Shown piece after piece: positions 1 to 9,914 of a stretch of 64,000 nucleotides of DNA. This DNA comes from Dactylorhiza incarnata (taxonomy: Eukaryota > Streptophyta > Magnoliopsida > Asparagales > Orchidaceae). A model generated the notes under the pieces. The model searched no databases. It was not told the DNA's origin and saw nothing but the letters and a program-made list of their open reading frames with translations. Numbering within the stretch: the stretch's first letter is position 1; every line of letters begins with the position of its first letter. Made by a program: the position numbers and the translations under genes. The stretch spans positions 4,278,001 to 4,342,000 of the forward strand of contig JAWHQI010000185.1 of the NCBI GenBank assembly GCA_033032865.1, written 5' to 3'.

Positions 1-592
1 AAGATACAGAGTACTGAACTGAGATAATAATGTCTCGAGGGTAAGATTAACTGCTTCAATAACATCTCGTTGATTCGAAGGAGATGCCATTGAAATCCTA
101 CAGGTACCTGCAAGGAAATAAAAAGAGAGAAGTAGAGGGGAAAATGGAGGAGAGGAAAAGGGAGAGAAGTTGAAAGAGCACAATAGAGTTGAATGCCTGA
201 GTTGCTTTGAATAGATGAATCATCACAACTTAGGGTTATATTCGAAGTGATGTCGAAAAGAAATGAATTCAGCGCGCCAAAATTCTATGCATGCTTTTCA
301 AAGTCGACGTAATGTCGATAAGAATTCAACGCGACTCCGAATATAGTTCAGCAACCATGATGTAGGCGTGAGCGTCAAAATATATTCGACACTATGATGA
401 GTGTTATTCAATGGAACTATGCCAATCTGCTCTTGAAGCTAACGTCAAATAGAAGTTGATGGTGCGCCGATTCTTATTCTACGCAGCTTTGATTTAACAA
501 TTTTGGTGAAATGTTTTGCTATTTTTCCCAACAATACTTTTCTATGGATTATAGGTTTGAATACATAATATAGTGGGAGTGACCTAGAGAGC
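1..592. other. Non-coding 3' region of the SIRE element
   Basis: On the minus strand this lies downstream of the RNase H stop at 593-595 and would be 3' non-coding sequence or the start of an LTR. I see no convincing polypurine tract or TG LTR start. Around 240-350 there are several short GTCGA/GTCGACG motifs, similar in flavour to the dyads in other elements here. A 66-codon minus-strand frame at 445-645 overlaps the RNase H end out of frame and is not supported as a gene. Confidence 0.4.
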
Positions 593-1362
593 TCAATCAA
601 GCATTCCCAGTGCATTGATGAAGAACTTGTGCTTACTTTCATCAACTGGCTTAGTGAAAATGTCAGCCCTTTGAATATCAGTGGAAATGTATTAAAGGAT
701 AATCTTACCTTTCACAACATTGTCCCTGAGAAAGTGGTGCCTTATCTCTATGTGCTTAGTTCTGCTATGGAGAACATGATTGGAAGCTATAGAAATAGCA
801 CTAGCGCTGTCACAGAATATTGTGGAATTGACAAGGGAAAAGTTGTAATTTAACAACTGATTTTGCATCCACAGTATTTGTGAGTAGCAGCTTCCTATAG
901 CTATGTTCTCAGCTTCAGCTGTAGAAGTGGAAGAATGTGGTTTGCTTCTTGCTAAACCATGAGATCAGTCTAACACCCAAGAATTGACATGTTCCTGAGG
1001 TGTTTTTTCTGTCCAGCCTGCATCCAGCATAGACTGCATCTGAATAACCAACTAATTCAAATCCAGATTCAGCTGGATACCATAAGCCAAGTTCAGGTGT
1101 AACCTTTAGATATATGAGTATTATTTTTATATAAATCATGTGGGATTCCTTTGGGTCAACCTGAAAACTAGCACATATATAGGTAGCAAACATTATATCA
1201 GGTCTGCTAGCTGTCAGGTAGAGAAGAGAGCCAATGGCTTCTCTGTAAGTCTTCTGATCAAAGGACTTACCCTTTTTATCTCTATCAAAAACAGCATTAA
1301 TAGCCATGAGGGTTTTCATAACAGAGGCATTTTCCATCCCAAACGTCTTGATGAGTTATTTG
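593..1362 (-). pseudogene. SIRE copia RT C-terminus and RNase H
   Basis: Minus-strand remains of the pol C-terminus. The first part (1337-915) reads 'MENASVMKTLMAIN', then 'SLLYLTASRPDIMFAT' and 'LVGYSDAVYAGCRLDRKN', and ends near 'SWFSKKQTTF'. A frameshift near 915 follows. The next frame continues with 'STAEAENIAIGS', the catalytic-type 'FCDSASAISI', 'SRTKHIEIRHHFLRD' and 'ADIFTKPVDESKHKFF', ending at a TGA at 593-595. This is the expected RNase H order: D in the 'GYSD' motif, E in 'AEAE' and D in 'FCDS'. At least one stop lies between 'GKI' and the 'DIQRADIF' block. It is contiguous with the RT fragment at 7887-8760 once family A is removed. Confidence 0.85.
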
Positions 1363-1367
1363 GTATA

Positions 1368-2689
1368 TGATGGCGCAAATCTTAGCACACCGCTATAGGC
1401 GGTAGCAAGACTGCGGCACGAAACGGCAGTGTACCTATCATTCAAGTAATATAAAACGAGGAGTAATCCCCGAGTACCGAATCTCTCAAGGAACACAGTA
1501 AGGTGGAGTTAACGTTCGAGGAAGGACTTGAGATCGAAGTCCTTTAATCGGATGGATCGCGGAGGGGGGTTGATTTGGTTGTGGAAAATAAAGGAAAATA
1601 TTATAACTACTCCTATGCAATGCCGCTATGCAGTGCTTCGCTTGGCGGGATGGAGACTAGGAAGGCCTTGAGCGCGCTGCGTCGCAAGGGTGGATGGACG
1701 AGTAGGCATGCGGAGTCGAACTGTGCAGGCCTTGAGCGCACTGCTTCGTTGGGCGAATGGATTACATGGGCCGCTATGCCACGCTTCGCTAGGCGGATGG
1801 AAGAGTAGGCAAGCGGATGGAATGGTTCGCACCGGCGGAGTCGGAATGGATTACACGGGCCGATATGCCACGCTTCGCTAGGGGGATGGAAGAGTAGGCA
1901 TACGGATGAGGGTCGCAAGCACCTCGCGACAAGCATGCCACTAGCAATTGCTAGTGCGGCACACGAACGTGACGGCGGGATTGAGGATGGATGGTGGCGC
2001 ACCTCATACACATATGAACAAAATATAACATCACATAGGCATGAAATTAAGATTACAAGCACGATTCATAGTGTTCATCATCAATACATGAGAGATCTAG
2101 CTACAAACGCATCAATAAGAGAAGAACAAGGCAAAAAATTGACCGAATCTGAAGGCTCGTTGGAGATTCACGGTTGGAATCGCCGGGTTGTCAATCCGCG
2201 TACAAGCTCGGTCCGCAACTACGTCCGGGGTAGAGAGAGTTGTCACTACTCTCCAATGAGCCCGTCTTCTTCGTGTCACGATCCGGTAGAGGTTGCATAC
2301 TTCCTCTTGCTTGATGGCGATGGCGGCTAGATCTTCCTTTGAAGTGCTAGGATGAAGGAGGAGGCCGAGAGGAAGCTCTGGCTCAAGATTGGCGTGAAGA
2401 ACAAGCCCGGAGCAACTCCAGATGGTGGGCGGCGATGGAGGGGCGAAATCGGGGCTCTGGCGCGAGAAAACGGCGGACTGGAATCAACCCCCCTCCGCGA
2501 TCCATCCGATTAAGGGACTTCGATCTCAAGTCCTTCCTCGAACGTTAACTCCACCTTACTGTGTTCCTTGAGAGATTCGATACTCGGGGATTACTCCTTG
2601 TTTTATATTACTTGAACGATCGGTACACTGCCGTTTCGTGCCGCAGTCTTGCTACCGCCTATAGCGGTGTGCTAAGATTTGCGCCATCA
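1368..2689. repeat. Left terminal block of family A (LTR end in both orientations)
   Basis: Positions 1368-1576 are the reverse complement of 2483-2689, with about five mismatches. The intervening 1577-2482 continues the reverse-oriented LTR. It contains degenerate repeats of about 90 bp (compare 1759-1820 with 1848-1909) rich in 'CTTCGCTAGGCGGATGG', an 18-bp palindrome at 1939-1956, and at 2155-2470 a block matching 7030-7270 at roughly 75%. The plus-oriented LTR end therefore spans only about 207 bp. The frames open through this block follow the repeats and are not genes. Confidence 0.75.
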
Positions 2690-2695
2690 AGTTTT

Positions 2696-2713
2696 TGGCG
2701 CCGTTGCCGGGGA
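2696..2713 (+). promoter_or_regulatory. Primer binding site, tRNA-Asp type
   Basis: TGGCGCCGTTGCCGGGGA lies 6 bp after the LTR end. It is complementary to the 3' end of plant tRNA-Asp, as in Athila and related gypsy elements. It sets the transcription direction of the core as plus and marks the end of the left LTR at 2689. Confidence 0.85.
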
Positions 2714-2841
2714 ACACAGTCGTGTGAGTTTTCTGGAGAAGGAAAACCTGAGAGAGAATCCCTTCCTTTTGTAATTGCATTTTTTTGTTTTATTTCTTTT
2801 TATTCCATTTTCCTGTTTTAATTAGGTTGCTTTAGTAATTT

Positions 2842-4142
2842 TTGTTAGGTTTTGGTATTTCGCACAATAGTGTTCTTCTATTTGAATCGTTTTATCTTCG
2901 CACTATGTGGGCACATCTTAATATCCGTTGCCGTTGGTGTGGAGCTACCTCCCACTCTAGTGATGAATGCCCTACGGAGAATGGTGGGCATGATTCTTCT
3001 CGCCCAGCATATAGAGCATCGACTTCGTTTGATACTCCATATGGTGTGCGTAAGTCTTATGGCTACTCTGCTGAGCCTTTACCGTCTTACTTCTTTTCGG
3101 CTTCAGCACCCGCTGTGCCAAAGAAGCCCGCTAGGCAGTGCCAGTTTTGTCGGAACACAGATCATGCCCTGAAGGATTGTACTGCTTTTCGTCGCCAATT
3201 GGATGAGGATGACGAGCCGGATATCCGGATCGTCCCGAATCCTAACTCTGGCGGCACACCTTCAACATCCGGTTTTGTGTCTTTGCCACCTTCACATCTT
3301 GAAGGGTATGGCGTTGACACAGTCACCAGATGTGTGGCTGACCTGGGCACCGACATTGCTGAGCCAATTCTCCCAGTGCATCCACCACCCCTAGTGGATT
3401 TGATTCTTTGTGAGGAATCGGTGCTCGATTTTTATCCGAGCACTATTCCTCTCCCTGTTGTGCATACTACACTCGTCTCTGACGACATTGTTGATGATGT
3501 GTCGCAAGAGGAGGCTGGTGACTTTAGTGTCATGCCTGTTCCTATGGAGGAGGACAACCTTCTAGGTGAAGAGGAGTTTTCCTCAACACCAGTGGAGGAA
3601 GTCCAAATCTTAGGCATGGCCACTGTTGATCCCGCCGAACCTTGTAGCATTGAGGACAATGCAAACATTATTTTACTTACCCAGCCTGATGGGAGTGAGA
3701 CCGGGACCACTCCCCCGATTTTTGATTATTTATGTTCTTCGTCTTGTTTATTTCTCGATCCCCCTCCTCATCCGAGCCTGTGCAGGTTGAGTCTTCACAG
3801 GTACCCCAGGAGGATTTGGTGCATATTGCCCAAGTCAATGATGAGAGCATCCTCTTATGTGAGGAGGTTGATTCCCCCTCCCTATAGGAAGCTCCACTCA
3901 TTGCCTTTTCCTCCCGCCACCTCCCTGTTGACGACACCTTGCTAGGCAAGGATGTTTTTGGTGAGAATAGTGAGGAGGACTCCTCCTCCACTTCTTACTT
4001 TCTGCTTCCCCTACCTGTGAAGAGCAGGTATTTTTATTTAGGTAGGGGTGTGACTTTTCTATCACCGTATCGGTACCCGCTACCGACACGGATATTAGGC
4101 CAGTTACCTGTCCACTTCTCCTTCCATACTCCCGTTAGCTAG
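2842..4142 (+). pseudogene. Family A protein: two zinc knuckles, acidic linker, conserved C-terminal domain
   Basis: One frame is open from 2842 to 3945. The first Met inside the conserved part is at 2905 ('MWAHLNIRC'). Two CX2CX4HX4C knuckles follow, 'CRWCGATSHSSDEC' and 'CQFCRNTDHALKDC', about 75 residues apart. These are nucleic-acid binding motifs of retroelement Gag proteins. A long acidic, Ser/Pro-rich stretch ('DDEDEPDIR', 'PMEEDNLLGEEEF') comes next. Around 3740 the meaningful frame shifts: the shifted frame reads 'EPVQVESSQV', crosses a TAG at 3885-3887 and ends with a domain containing 'DDTLLGKDVFGE', 'PLPVKSRYFYLGR' and 'YRYPLPTRIL', stopping at TAG 4140-4142. A second copy at 10408-10860 keeps the same C-terminus. 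No protease, RT or integrase is present, and no capsid fold is recognised. It could be a reduced Gag that traffics with helper particles; that role is inferred. Confidence 0.6.
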
Positions 4143-5888
4143 AACTGTACAAATGCCAAATAAGTCGTGCTGGGATGACAATAACCCCAGTAGTTATCTT
4201 ACCTTGTCCTGCATTTCTTATTTCATCTTGTTTAGTTTAGTTAGTTGTATTCATTTTAGTTTGTCTATTTTCTTTTGTTTTTGCGGAGCTTACCCCTGCA
4301 GGTTCATCTTCGGGATGGAGGAAGCTGCTCTTTGTCTTGGTTTTCATGCGTCTTCTGGTATGCTCATTTCTGAGCATGGGTAACTTTTCTTCCCCTGGTC
4401 TTTTATTCAATTTTCATGATTACATCATTTGTATCTGTTGCATAGATTAAGTCTGGGGGAGAGCTGCTATATGTTACCCACTGCACGTGCACATATCATT
4501 TGCATACTAGAAGTATTTTAATTTCAGTTATTTAGTGTTGTTTCATTTGCACCGCACACCACTACACCCACTCGAGCGTGCACATAGCTGTTGGCACGTC
4601 TTGAGCTGAACTCATTTCTTTTTGTGTGATTTGGAAAATCATTGTGCTGGCTTAGGATTGTGAGTAGGAGTAAAATGTTGACTTCGATAGTGCTCCTAGT
4701 CGAGTGCTCATGTCTCACATAGAAATTCGTGTAGATTCAATTTCTTTTTATGCTTTTAGTTTATATTTTTCTATTAGCGTAAATATTGTTTACTACACTC
4801 AAAAATTGGTGAATCCGGTGTGAATCAAACGGTAGCATAGGGATGTGTGTAGACGTTCGTTAGCCTCGTATTGCCCGAGTCGGGAGAAAGGATTATCTTT
4901 CTCAGTGGCTAAGAACTTGCCCCAATCGATTCTTGAAGCATGGGTATACGGTTAGTCAATTGCGTGAATGTGATATAGGCCATCATTTTGGCCCGGTTGA
5001 GCCTTTGTGCCATTCCTATCATCATTTCCTCGCTAGCCCAGTTGTGCCTACCCCATTCTTTTGGTTCAGCTCCACTATTGTCCACCAAAGCCTAACCTCC
5101 AATCCTAGTCGCACACCCAAAATGCAAGCATTTTGTTTAAATTTTAAATTGGTGGTGTTGATTGTGGAAATACAATGTGAAAATGTGGTTGTGCATCTTT
5201 GAAAATTTGCTGAAATTGCAAAAGAAAGAAAAAGAAAAGAAGTAAAAGATTTGAAAAGAAAAAGAAGAATGAAAAGTTTAATTAAAAAAATCTGTTTGAG
5301 ATTTATATTTGGGAGTAGGCGGTGCACACACCCATGCGTCTAAGTCTAAGTCTGGGGGTGTGGTGCATCCGCGTGTTTTTTGGCTACTTGGATAGTGTTA
5401 TGCATTTGCTCATTTGGGTTTTTGTGTTCTAAGTCTTCATGTTTATATTTGTTTACCTCACCTAAACCCAAGCCTCATCTAAAACCTTAAGTCCTATTGA
5501 TTCATGCATTTGAGTCAAACCAGTGCCGTGGAGAGAGTGCGAACGGGCAAGCTTATGGTCACCGACATTGATGGATTTCAATGGAGGTTGTCTCGAGCCA
5601 CGATCTTTGGCAATGCTCGCCTCAGCGTTCTGTTTACTTTCTTCCTATGTACGACCTTATGATTCACCGTGATTCACTTTTTGAGTAAATGTAATATATA
5701 AATACGCCCCTAGAAAAGTATAAACTAATATGTACAATTAGAAATTTTGTCTACTGTATTTCTACGCGCATGAGCATGCGACTTCGCATGATACTCCGCT
5801 TTACAATTTCTATGCCAGCTGTGTATTTTTCTCAGCCGCTTGAGGAATTCGTTTGCTCGGGACGCGCAAACAGGTAAGTCTGGGGGTG
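4143..5888 (+). other. Family A 3' non-coding domain with conserved blocks
   Basis: No supported coding sequence. Three blocks are shared with the truncated copy (10860-12011) and the Athila-like element (46000-47929): a GT-rich stretch after the ORF, a block of about 130 nt at 4860-4995 containing 'GGCTAAGAACTTGCCCCAA' and 'TTCTTGAAGCATGGGTA', and an A/G-rich tract at 5205-5285. Motifs of the form AAGTCTGGGGG occur at 4449, 5342 and 5876. The position and conservation suggest cis-acting RNA or DNA signals for replication or packaging (inference). Confidence 0.6.
5876..5888 (+). promoter_or_regulatory. Polypurine tract-like sequence before family A 3' LTR
   Basis: AAGTCTGGGGGTG directly precedes TGATGAGTCC at 5889. 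This is the expected place for second-strand priming. The same sequence precedes the 3' LTR of the Athila-like element at 47917-47929. Confidence 0.75.
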
Positions 5889-7881
5889 TGATGAGTCCTG
5901 ATCATATACACATATATGGACTCATATGGGCCATTTTTCTAGTCATTCCACTGCACTTTAGCCTTGTTTTAGCTCATATTTGTCGTTCTATGCTAGGTGC
6001 ACTTCTTGGCCTATTTTGGTGTGTTTTGATGTTTATTCTCTTTTGATAGCCTTATCGTATTGTTGAGTGCCACTTTTAGTAGCCTGATTAGCATTTCTGT
6101 AGGAACAGGAGTCGTGCAGGTGTTCCCGGTGCAATTCTGTACAGGAACACTGCGCACGATCGCTGGTTTTATTGCGCACGACCACTGGTCGTGCGCCGCT
6201 ATTCGTGCGCACTTAACATCAATTTTATGAGTTCTGTCTCGGACAGTGCGCACGACCACCTATGATAGTTTGCACGACCACCGGTCGTGCGCCACTGGTC
6301 GTGCGAACATTTTATTTTATAAATTTCTTACATTGCAGGCTCCGCCCAGGCAGGCGCACGATCACAGACCTCCAGCACGCACGACCATTGGTCGTGCGCC
6401 ACTGATCGTGCGCACTGTTTATTCCAGCGCCTATAAATTGACCTGCTCGCGAATTAGGTCAGGATCGCGCATTTCTTCCGCCCAGCTCCGCCGTTTTCGC
6501 CCCTTCCGCTGGTTCTCCGCCCCCCTAGGCCTCCTCCATCATCCAAGAGCTTCAAGGAGAGGTTTCTAGCCCAAAGATTGCCAACGTCGAGCAAGGAGAT
6601 CGTGTATCGGAGTAGATTGGATCGTGACACGAAGAAGACGAGCCATTGGGAGGAAGTGACAGCCCTCCTCTACCTCGGACGCAGTTGAAGACCGAGCTTG
6701 GACGCGGATTGACAACCCAGCGATTCCAACCGTGAATCTTCGGCAAGGCTTCGGATGTGGTCGACTCCTTTTCCCTCTTTTTCCTTCTTTATGTTGATGA
6801 TTGTTTAGGTTAGACTCTTCTATATTTTGATGATGTGCACAATGAATCTTGTTATGTAATGTCTATTTCATTTATTTGAGATTATATTATTAAAAAAAAA
6901 TGAAATTGACATTACATAACAAGATTCATTGTGCACATCATCAAAATATAGAAGAGTCTAACCTAAACAATCATCAACATAAAGAAGGAAAAATAGGGTA
7001 AAGGACTCGACCACATCCGAAGCCTTGCCGAAGATTCACGGTTGGAATCGCTGGGTTATCAATCCGCGTCCAATATCGGTCTTCAACTGCGTCCGGGGTA
7101 GAGGACGGCTGTCACTTCCTCCCAATGGCTCGTCTTCTTCGTGTCACGATCCAATCTACTCTGATACACGATCTCCTTGCTCGACGTTGGCGATCTTTGG
7201 GCTAGAAACCTCTCCTTGAAGCTCTTGGATGATGGAGGAGGCCTAGGGGGCGGAGAACCAGTGGAAGGGGCGAAAATGGCGGAGCTGGGTAGAAGAAATG
7301 CGCGATCCCGACCTAATTCGCGAGCAGGTCAATTTATAGGCGCTGGAATAAATAGTGCGCACGATCAGTGGCGCACGACCAATGGTCGTGCGCGATGGAG
7401 GTCTGTGATCGTGCGCCTGCCTGGGCGGAGCTTGCAATGTAAGAAATTTATAAAATAAAATGTTCGCACGACTAGTGGCGCACGACCGGTGGTCGTGCGA
7501 ACTATCGTAGGTGGTCATGCGCACTGTCCGAGACAGAACTCATAAAATTGATGTTAAGTGCGCACGAACAGCGGCGCACGACCAGTGGTCGTGCGCAATA
7601 AAACTAGCGATCGTGCGCAGTATTCCTGTACAGAATTGCACCGGGAACACCTGCACGACTCCTGTTCCTACAGAAATGCTAATCAGGCTACTGAAAGTGG
7701 CACTCAACAATACGATAAGGCTATCAAAAGAGAATAAACATCAAAACACACCAAAATAGGCCAAGAAGTGCACCTAGCATAGAACGACAAATATGAGCTA
7801 AAACAAGGCTAAAGTGCAGTGGAATGACTAGAAAAACGGCCCAGATGAGTCCATATATGTGTATATGATCAGGACTCATCA
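5889..7881. repeat. Right terminal block of family A: ~980-bp palindrome of the LTR start
   Basis: Positions 5889-6870 (LTR start, plus orientation) are repeated in reverse complement at 6901-7881, around a 30-bp AT-rich spacer (6871-6900). Sampled stretches match at about 97%. Each arm holds a TATA-like TATAAATT (6432-6439 and its mirror 7331-7338) and an array of GCGCACGACCA/TGGTCGTGCGC dyads (about 6140-6420 and 7350-7620). Each arm covers about the first 980 bp of the LTR; the LTR end is absent here. Confidence 0.85.
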
Positions 7882-7886
7882 GTATA

Positions 7887-8760
7887 CTTGGATTGAGATA
7901 TGAAAATGCCATCTGCATCTTATCTTACTTGAAGACCAAGGAAATATGATAGTTCCCCCATGCTACTCATTTCAAATCTTGACTGCATTAGGTAAGCAAA
8001 CCTTTTGCAGAGAGATTGATCTGTTGACCCAAATATAATTTCATTTACATATATTTGTACTAGCAATAGCTGATTCTTATGTGCTATGGTGAATAGTGTT
8101 TTATCGACTTTCCCTCTTTCAAAGGAGTTTTCCAGAAGGAAAGTGTATAGGGTCTCATACCAAGCTCTTGGAGCTTGCTTGAGACTACACAATGCTTTAT
8201 CTAACCTATACACAAAAGAGGGAAAACTTGGATTTCCAAAAACCTGGGGGCTTCTCCATATATACTTCTTCTTGAAGAGTTCCATTCAGGAATGCACTCT
8301 TCACATCCATCGGATAGACTTTGATCTTCATGTGAGATGCATATGCCAGAAACATTCTGCTGGCCTCTAGCCTTGCTACTGGAGCAAATGCCTGGTCAAA
8401 GTCAATCCCCTCCTCTTACCTGTATCCTTGGGCCACAAGTCTGGCCTTATTCCTGATTATGGATCCTATTGAATCCATTTTGTTTTTGAATACCCATTTG
8501 GTACCAATGACTTGGCAATTTTTTGGTCTTTTAACCAATGCCCAAACCTTGTTCCTCTCAAAATATGTTAGCTCTTCTTGCATAGCAGATATCCAGTGAG
8601 GATCACTGTCCACTTCTTCAAACTTCTTGGGTTCATATTGAGAGAGGAAGCATTGCAACATTGTTTCAATTATGAGCTGTTTCCTTATCTTGACTCCAAC
8701 AGTCAAATCTCCTATAACTTGTGTTGAAGGATGATCCTTTAGAGTCATCCTGGATATTGT
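7887..8760 (-). pseudogene. SIRE copia reverse transcriptase
   Basis: Minus-strand RT remains. The N-terminal part (8748-8416) reads 'HPSTQVIGDLTVGV', 'SQYEPKKFEEVDSDPHWI', 'KWVFKNKMDS' and 'RNKARLVAQGYR'. After frame disruption near 8400-8290, the frame at 8285-7920 reads 'LCSLKQAPRAWYETL' and 'LSYFLGLQVR', then a TAA. The catalytic box reads 'IYVNEIIFGST', where copia elements have YVDD, so both catalytic aspartates are replaced and polymerase activity is lost. Beyond the stop the codons continue ('DADGIFISQSKYT') to the family A insertion. Confidence 0.87.
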
Positions 8761-8831
8761 TGAGTTATCTAGGAGATTCTATTCTTCCTGAGGAACCACT
8801 TGCTCAGTGATAGTGGGAGCACCATCCTCAA

Positions 8832-9914
8832 TCACTGGAATGATCTCACTGCTGGCAACTCAAGTGTTGTTATTTCCTCTTCCTCTACTACAGAATCTTC
8901 ATCTGAATCAGTGCCAATTTTTTGTTTTCCTTTCTCTTGACACACTGATGGATGGTCCATTATGCTTAGCCTTTCAACTTGTTCTGCTAGCTGATCTTCT
9001 TCCTGCAAAATAGTGCTGGTGGAAGTTTCCTTTCCCTTATAAAACATGTTAGCTTTATCAAAAACTACATACACAGACTCCTCAATTTTGAGAGAGCTTT
9101 TATTATAGCACCTATAGGCCTTGCTGGATGAGGAATATCCCAATAATATCCCATCATTAGACTTCTTGTCAAATTTGGCAAGATGACTTTTCCCATTGTT
9201 GAAGATAATGCAAGTACAACCAAAAATCCTAAAGTAAGTGACTATAGGTGCATTTCCCTTCAATAACTCATAGGGAGTCTTCAACTTAGTCTTGTGGATG
9301 AGACTTCTATTCAGTACATAATTGGCAGTATTTACTTCTATTCAGAACATAATTGGCAAGTTAGATTCAGCCAATAATGTCCTTCCTGATTGAATTAGGG
9401 TTATATTTTTCCTTTCAGCCACCCCATTTTGTTGGGGGGTTCTAGGAGCTGAAAAGTTTTGTCTTATCCCTTCATCCTCACAGAATCTACACATTAACTG
9501 ATTCTCAAACTCATTACCATGATCACTTCTGATTATAGTAACCTGAGTATTGAATTCAGATTGAATCTGTCTAATGAAACTTGAGAGGATCTTAAAGGTG
9601 TCTGACTTAGCTAATAGAAAGAACACCCAGCTGAACCTAGAAAAGCCATCAACAATGACTAAAGTATAGGACTTACCTGCTAAGTTCTGAGTGGAGATAG
9701 GACCAAATAGGTCCATGTGCAATAGAAATAAGATTCTAGGGGAATCATTCTTATCAATTGGTTTGAATGATGCTTTGATCTGCTTTCCTAGTTGGCAGGC
9801 TTTACATGGATGGTCATTATTGAACTTACCTGTTGATAAGCCCCTTACCAGGTTAATCTTGGAGAGTTTGTCAATGGTCTTAAAGTTAAGGTGACTAAGT
9901 CTCCTATGCCACAA
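8832..9914 (-). pseudogene. SIRE copia integrase
   Basis: Minus strand. The zinc-finger and core region (9914-9342) reads 'MWHRRLSHLNFKTIDKLS', 'CKACQLGKQIKASF', 'LHMDLFGPIST', 'IIRSDHGNEFENQLM' and 'PQQNGVAERKNITLIQS'. The HHCC finger and the D, D, E catalytic residues are visible. A 25-bp near-perfect direct duplication (9303-9327 and 9334-9358, offset 31) breaks the frame. The C-terminal part (9284-8832) reads 'MKTPYELLKGNAPIVTYF' and 'FGCTCIIFNNG', then an acidic linker toward RT ('DSDEDSVVEEEE'). Apart from the frame break it is among the better preserved parts of this element. Confidence 0.87.

Larger units (their letters stand above)
1368..7881. mobile_element. Family A: non-autonomous gypsy-type element with inverted outer halves
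   Basis: A 6514-bp insert with TGATG...CATCA ends and TSD GTATA. Read on the plus strand, the core is normal: LTR end (to 2689), tRNA-Asp primer site, an ORF, non-coding sequence, polypurine tract, LTR start (from 5889). The outer parts are reversed. The left end (1368) is the reverse complement of the LTR end, and the right end (7881) is the reverse complement of the LTR start. There is no RT, RNase H or integrase, so the element needed enzymes from elsewhere. The primer site, polypurine tract and 3' non-coding blocks resemble the Athila-like element at 41998-49496, a plausible relative or helper type. See the findings for how the arrangement may have arisen. Confidence 0.85.
1363..7886. repeat. 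5-bp target-site duplication GTATA around family A
   Basis: GTATA is found at 1363-1367 and again at 7882-7886, immediately outside the TG...CA termini. On the minus strand the interrupted copia codons read AAG TAT AC before and TAT ACC AAA after the insert, so removing the insert plus one copy restores the frame. Ordinary integrase-mediated insertion is therefore well supported, although the insert has abnormal ends. Confidence 0.85.

Noticed and set aside
1613..2062. 149-codon minus-strand frame in family A
   Set aside because: Follows degenerate 90-bp repeats in the LTR; no conserved domain, and overlapping frames on both strands are equally open.
6011..7759. Mirror-image ORFs at 6011-6259 and 7511-7759
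   Set aside because: Identical because of the 980-bp palindrome; they read through the CGTGCGC dyads and are not genes.
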